Assembly: GCF_910592395.1 (NCBI RefSeq)
Contig: NC_088316.1
Location: 19,344,001-19,408,000, forward strand
Direction: 5' to 3'
Length of the DNA stretch: 64,000 bases
DNA from: Lineus longissimus
Lineage: Eukaryota > Nemertea > Pilidiophora > Heteronemertea > Lineidae
Position numbers and translations under genes: made by a program. The notes beneath the pieces were generated by a model. The model had not been told where the DNA came from. It did not search any database and worked only from the letters and a program-made list of their open reading frames with translations. Shown here in pieces: positions 59,701 to 64,000 of this stretch (positions are counted from its first letter, which is position 1; the number at the start of each line of letters is the position of its first letter).

Positions 59701-62700
59701 CGTTAGGCTTACCAAATTTGTACCATCCATCAACACAGAGACAAATCAGTAGAGCGGACTCCTTCCCTCAACATCAAAATGTCAGCTTGGACTTTGAAAA
59801 AAACGTTCGACTGTGTGCTGCTGGCCGCAGCAGTGGTAGCTGCTGAACAACAATGGCCTACTAAGAAGACAGACTTTACCCAGATGATGAAGGACAGTGA
59901 ATTCTCTAAAGTTATCATTTCTTTCTGATGATACCTAAAAAACTACATGGAAAGATGAAAATATGTATTTTCGTTTAGGTTGGTCAGTAGACGGCTTCCA
60001 AGAGTGGGGTGCACTGAACAAGCTGGCAGCTTCAGGAATGCTCATGTTATCACTGCAGTGGTGGGGCTTCGAGGTCGGAACCCTGCTCTCTGGAGTACTA
60101 GGAGAGGTCCAGTTGGCTGCACAGTCCGTGCTTTTTCAGATAGAGACCATTGTATACATGGTGAGTGAGAGTACAGGAGTACACCGATAATGTTATCGAA
60201 AAATGCATGTACTTGTGCAAGATTGTTCTTTTGGCATGATAGTTGAATTCTAACGATCACTGTACTGGCAGAAATGTTGTTGGCGGTTGATATACTCTGC
60301 ACTAAAGATTATCTCGTAAGGAGTTTTCCCTCTGTTGCTTTGTTTTGACGTCGTTTCTGCAATAGTAGATTTTAGTTTTTGAACGCCATAACTGGAAAGT
60401 ATTACACATCCGTGGAGCACATACAATAGCATTCTTATTTCCAGCTTCCAGTTGGTATAGGTATCGCCTGCAACATCCGAGTTGGACACCTTCTTGGAGC
60501 AAACAATCCGAGACAAGCGAAACGAGCGGCAATCATTGGATATTTCTGTTTTTGTAAGTTTCATGCCAGATTTTGAAGGTATTTTTCTAGCTTGTGGCAA
60601 ATAGATTAGAAGAATTCGTTCTTTATGATGAGAATGACTTCACTCTGTCAGACTACTGAGGCGTTTGTCACCACTTCCACATTTCATTCAATAATTCTAT
60701 TGAATTTATTTTTGTTTGTTGCAGGGACGACTGGCGTGGTTGTTGCCATTCTCCTTCTGGTCCTGAAAGATTACATCCCAAGAATATTCAGCAACGATGA
60801 GTGAGTCTTCTTGGCTAACCTCTCTTCTGTTGTGAACCAAGCAATTGGTCCAGGATTATCACAGCTTCATGGAGATTCACCGTCGTTGGTTCATGATCAA
60901 GCTGCCGTAATAGCAACTTTTGGTTGAGAATGTTGGTTGACAACTTAGTTAAGACTGAGCCATTATAAGTATAATCATGGGTAAAAGTGCTGAGCAGCTG
61001 TTGCTGTACAGTCATTACAAGATTTTCTACTATTGATGAGCCACTAAAGTCATGTCACACGAGCCAACACCTGTTCCTGTAGTACAACAAAATAAAATTG
61101 GCAGAGGAAGGCAAAAGCCTTTTTGAATAGATTGCATGTATCTTTCCATGAATGTGCTGTTTGTTTCTGTTTCAGGACTATTCTTGAGACAGCATCAAGT
61201 TATATGCCAATTCTTGCTTTATACAGTCTTGTCGATGGCACTTCGGTAAGTCTATCAGCAATTGTGCTGCTCGCAGCAATATCATTCACATTAATGACCA
61301 TGAATACATGTAATTCAAGAAGATTTGTGTTTTTTTTTCTTTCTTTCAAGCCTACAAGTATAAATCATTACCAGTGTTACGAATTATGAGTGGCTAGTTA
61401 CATTGACTCGTGGCCCAGGTGAATTTGAACAATCAATGTTACATTGCACAGCTCACTTTTGAATAGTAAATCCATAAAAATATGAAGAATATCTGTTGAT
61501 GCAGGGAACGTCATCTGGTATCCTGAGAGGAGCTGGCCGCCAGATCGTAGCCGCAGCTATCATCTTCCTCGGGATGTACTGTGTAGGCCTTCCAGTAGGT
61601 CTACCACTCATGTTCATGACAGATTTGCAGACTGCAGGTACGTTGGTAACAACCTGTAGGAAGGCATCCTGGATTGTATTTGCCGTATTTACTCCTGCCA
61701 TGATATTTTAAATCACAATCATTGTGATGCCCTGGCGGGGTTAGAGGCTAAGCAAGTACAAATGCAGGTCAAGAACCAGAACGAGCTTTGGTTAGTTGGG
61801 AGACTCTTGGACAGAGGATGGGACTACTGTAGTGGGCGAGCCATAAGTAAAGAGGCATGACAGGGCTTTCCACAACCAGATGGAACATGGGTTGCTCAGC
61901 CGTAGGACAGTGAGACTGGAAAAAGGGCCGGAGATGCAGCCAGCGCCACTGTTTCTCTGTAGTGAGATGAGGACAACGGCGGTGACAAGAAATCAAATTG
62001 GGGTTGTATAATGAATGGTAAATGATTGTCAAGGTATGGTTTCAGTGTTGAATCAACGGTAATGCACAGTTGTTTAAACAGATACGACACTGCCTTCCAT
62101 TCTTTTCCAGGATTCTGGTGGGGTATTGTCGCTGGAAAATGTGTTGAAAATGTCATCTACATCACGACTGTTCTAAGGACGGACTGGGAGGAGGAGGCGA
62201 ATCAGGTATGTTGCTCTCTTACCACAATCCTAACCCGTCCAACGTCCGCCATTGGCCTGCATTCTATGGACGTCTGTCGAATAGGTCGGCAATCAAATTG
62301 GTTATAATGTAGTTTTTCGAATACAAATATCCATTTTATCCATTTGAACTCTTTGGAAAATATCAATTGTATATATTGCTCTGACATTTCAGGCTCAGAT
62401 TCGTGCAGGAATGACTGACTTCCTCTACGATGATGACAAACTTGTCGAGTCCTCCACTTCCTTCGAATCATCTATTTCATCCGAGGTGGAGACAGATCTC
62501 GACAATGACGAGACCGTGGGTGAGTTCATGGGCATTTTCTAGCAAATTATATATAGGGTGGCATTAGATTAGGCTATCAATATTTTTTGCTAGATCGAAG
62601 TTTTCTTTCATTGTTGATCAGGTAACTCATCAGAAAACACCTCAGTGGACCTATTTAAGGTCACAAAGCAATGTGTTACTAATTCTTTCTGACTTGTCAC

Positions 62701-63097
62701 TCCAGGTCTGATGGTGAAAAAGCGGAGAAAACGGAGCGCTATCTCGTTTTCGTCTCGGACGGGCCCGGCCCTGCGACAGAAGAAATACTGCGGTCAATAT
62801 AGCTGCAGCCAGATAGATATCGCACAGTTAGATGAAGAATACACAGAAAAGCTCACATCAGAGGAACTGCTTTGCAGGCGTGGTTTGACTCTCTTGGCCA
62901 TGCTTATGATACTAGGACTTGGCCTATTTTGTCGGTTTGTGTTTGTGGTGTCTACCCCGATGGACAGTTCGCTCCATCAGCTATGTGTGCTTTGGAATAT
63001 AACCTGGAATTCTACAGTGTTTCCTGTAAATAATAATAGCGTCATATTAGGAAACACCACCTATCCTATTTGCAATGAGACTCTGACACTTCTTTGA
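56729..63097 (+). CDS. SLC47A: MATE-family (SLC47) multidrug/organic-cation exporter, 17 exons, 663 aa
   Basis: Membrane antiporter that in animals exchanges protons for organic cations. Exons: 56729-56828, 57122-57222, 57570-57674, 58027-58144, 58379-58478, 58642-58684, 58863-58907, 59143-59240, 59521-59618, 59979-60160, 60445-60553, 60725-60800, 61176-61245, 61505-61637, 62111-62205, 62393-62519, 62706-63097. Every junction is in phase. The ATG sits in CCGCCATGG with an in-frame stop upstream. Family signatures: FVGNWLGPTELGGVAIANT (about 84-102), CDTVFSQAYGS (about 118-128), FEVGTLLSGVLG (300-311), ACNIRVGHLLGA (338-349), SSGILRGAGRQ (about 418-428). Twelve core membrane helices are followed by a charged loop and a 13th helix (about 592-614), as in vertebrate MATE1. 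Key glutamates are partly replaced: Gln296 and Gln323 stand where human MATE1 has Glu273 and Glu300, and Asp412 where it has Glu389. Confidence 0.94.
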
Positions 63098-64000
63098 GAG
63101 TTATCGCACCGAACCCAAACAACTTTAGCTTATGCATCTTATTGTATTGCCGGATTCAAAGGCAAGCAAATACAAGCGTAATGGTTGCAAGGTGTAACTT
63201 GCTATTGAATAAGGCAGAATCTTTCATAACATGATTTTCTGCTCCTGGTGGGAAGCACATCCTTTGCGTGATAACTCTAACATTGGTGGGTTACTCAATC
63301 ACTGTGATAGATATCCACATTGGCAAGTTTCAGTACATCTCTGTACAACCAACTGTACTTCTTTGATAATACAACAACTTCCGCAACAAATTCCACAGTT
63401 TGTTACTTTTCTGTCTTCGATTTTTTATTGCCTCTATTGTCCCTCTGGGTCATCCTGTTATACCCCTCAATGTGAATACTAATTAACTCACTCAATAAGG
63501 TCACTCTGAGTGTTTGGCTCACCTCTGGTGAAATCGTTGAGATGTCGGAAAAGGCTTCCTACTAATTTCTGTTCTTGAGCCTGTGACTAAAACCATCTTC
63601 CATCTCTACAAGTGTATACTTTCTTTGTCATAAATGACCACGAACTCATCATTTCCAACGTTGTAGTTTTTTCTTTCAATGTAAACGCAGTCATGCATTG
63701 TTTTATCAGCTGGTTGCGGGTGTCAGGCCCTAACAGTGTGGCATGTTGTAAGCTGCAACTCAAGGCAAAGGAAAAAAATCAATTTAAAAAGTCACAATTG
63801 AAATCAGTTTGAAAAAGCACGTTTCAGACATTTATCAAACAAAAATTTTGAAAGGTGGGAAAATATTGATAAATGGGTGAGAACTAAGGAGTCACTAACG
63901 TATGGTTTCATGTCGTAGCATAATAACTGGCACAATTATCAACATATAAGTATACTTGGTGCCTTCTTTGGAGCCATTCTCTCGATGCCGCGATCTTAAG
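63098..64000. other. 3' flank of the MATE gene
   Basis: Presumed 3' UTR and downstream DNA. No canonical AATAAA was found in the last 900 bp and no other exon was recognised. Confidence 0.5.

Overview
This is animal nuclear DNA. Coding sequence is split into many short exons with GT..AG introns, the gene families are metazoan, and the intergenic stretches are long. No bacterial, viral or organellar features are visible. The gene set (an alpha-type cyclic-nucleotide-gated channel, an SLC47/MATE exporter with a 13th membrane segment, a Toll-like LRR-TIR receptor and a paired-like homeodomain) and the scattered short repeats fit a marine invertebrate, such as a non-vertebrate deuterostome or a lophotrochozoan. 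The sequence alone does not settle which.

Layout. 1-5.5 kb: no gene seen. 5557-5899 (-): one orphan first coding exon whose gene probably runs off the left edge. 10181-20180 (+): a 13-exon gene for a protein of about 740 residues with two homeodomains about 430 residues apart. 23448-26757 (-): a complete 4-exon CNGA-type channel gene, with an initiator tRNA-Met gene on the opposite strand inside its first intron. 26.8-45.7 kb: a gene desert with small tandem repeats, hairpins and RFX/X-box-like palindromes. 45708-47750 (-): the large last coding exon of an LRR-TIR receptor; its start exon was not found. 47.8-56.7 kb: another non-coding stretch, containing a 58-bp inverted repeat and a MITE-like fragment. 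56729-63097 (+): a complete 17-exon MATE/SLC47 transporter gene.

The exon chains of the homeobox, channel and transporter genes were rebuilt by hand from splice sites. Reading phase is consistent across every junction, giving about 740, 678 and 663 residues. The genes look functionally unrelated (transcription factor, sensory channel, immune-type receptor, cation/drug exporter), so there is no operon-like logic.

The most unusual locus is the double-homeodomain gene. Both homeoboxes are interrupted at the same codon boundary. The second is a K50 paired-like domain. The first has lost the near-invariant Asn51, has a loop three residues short and lacks the basic N-terminal arm. Also notable are a TIR domain without a recognisable BB-loop motif and a MATE protein with Gln where mammalian MATE1 has essential Glu residues.
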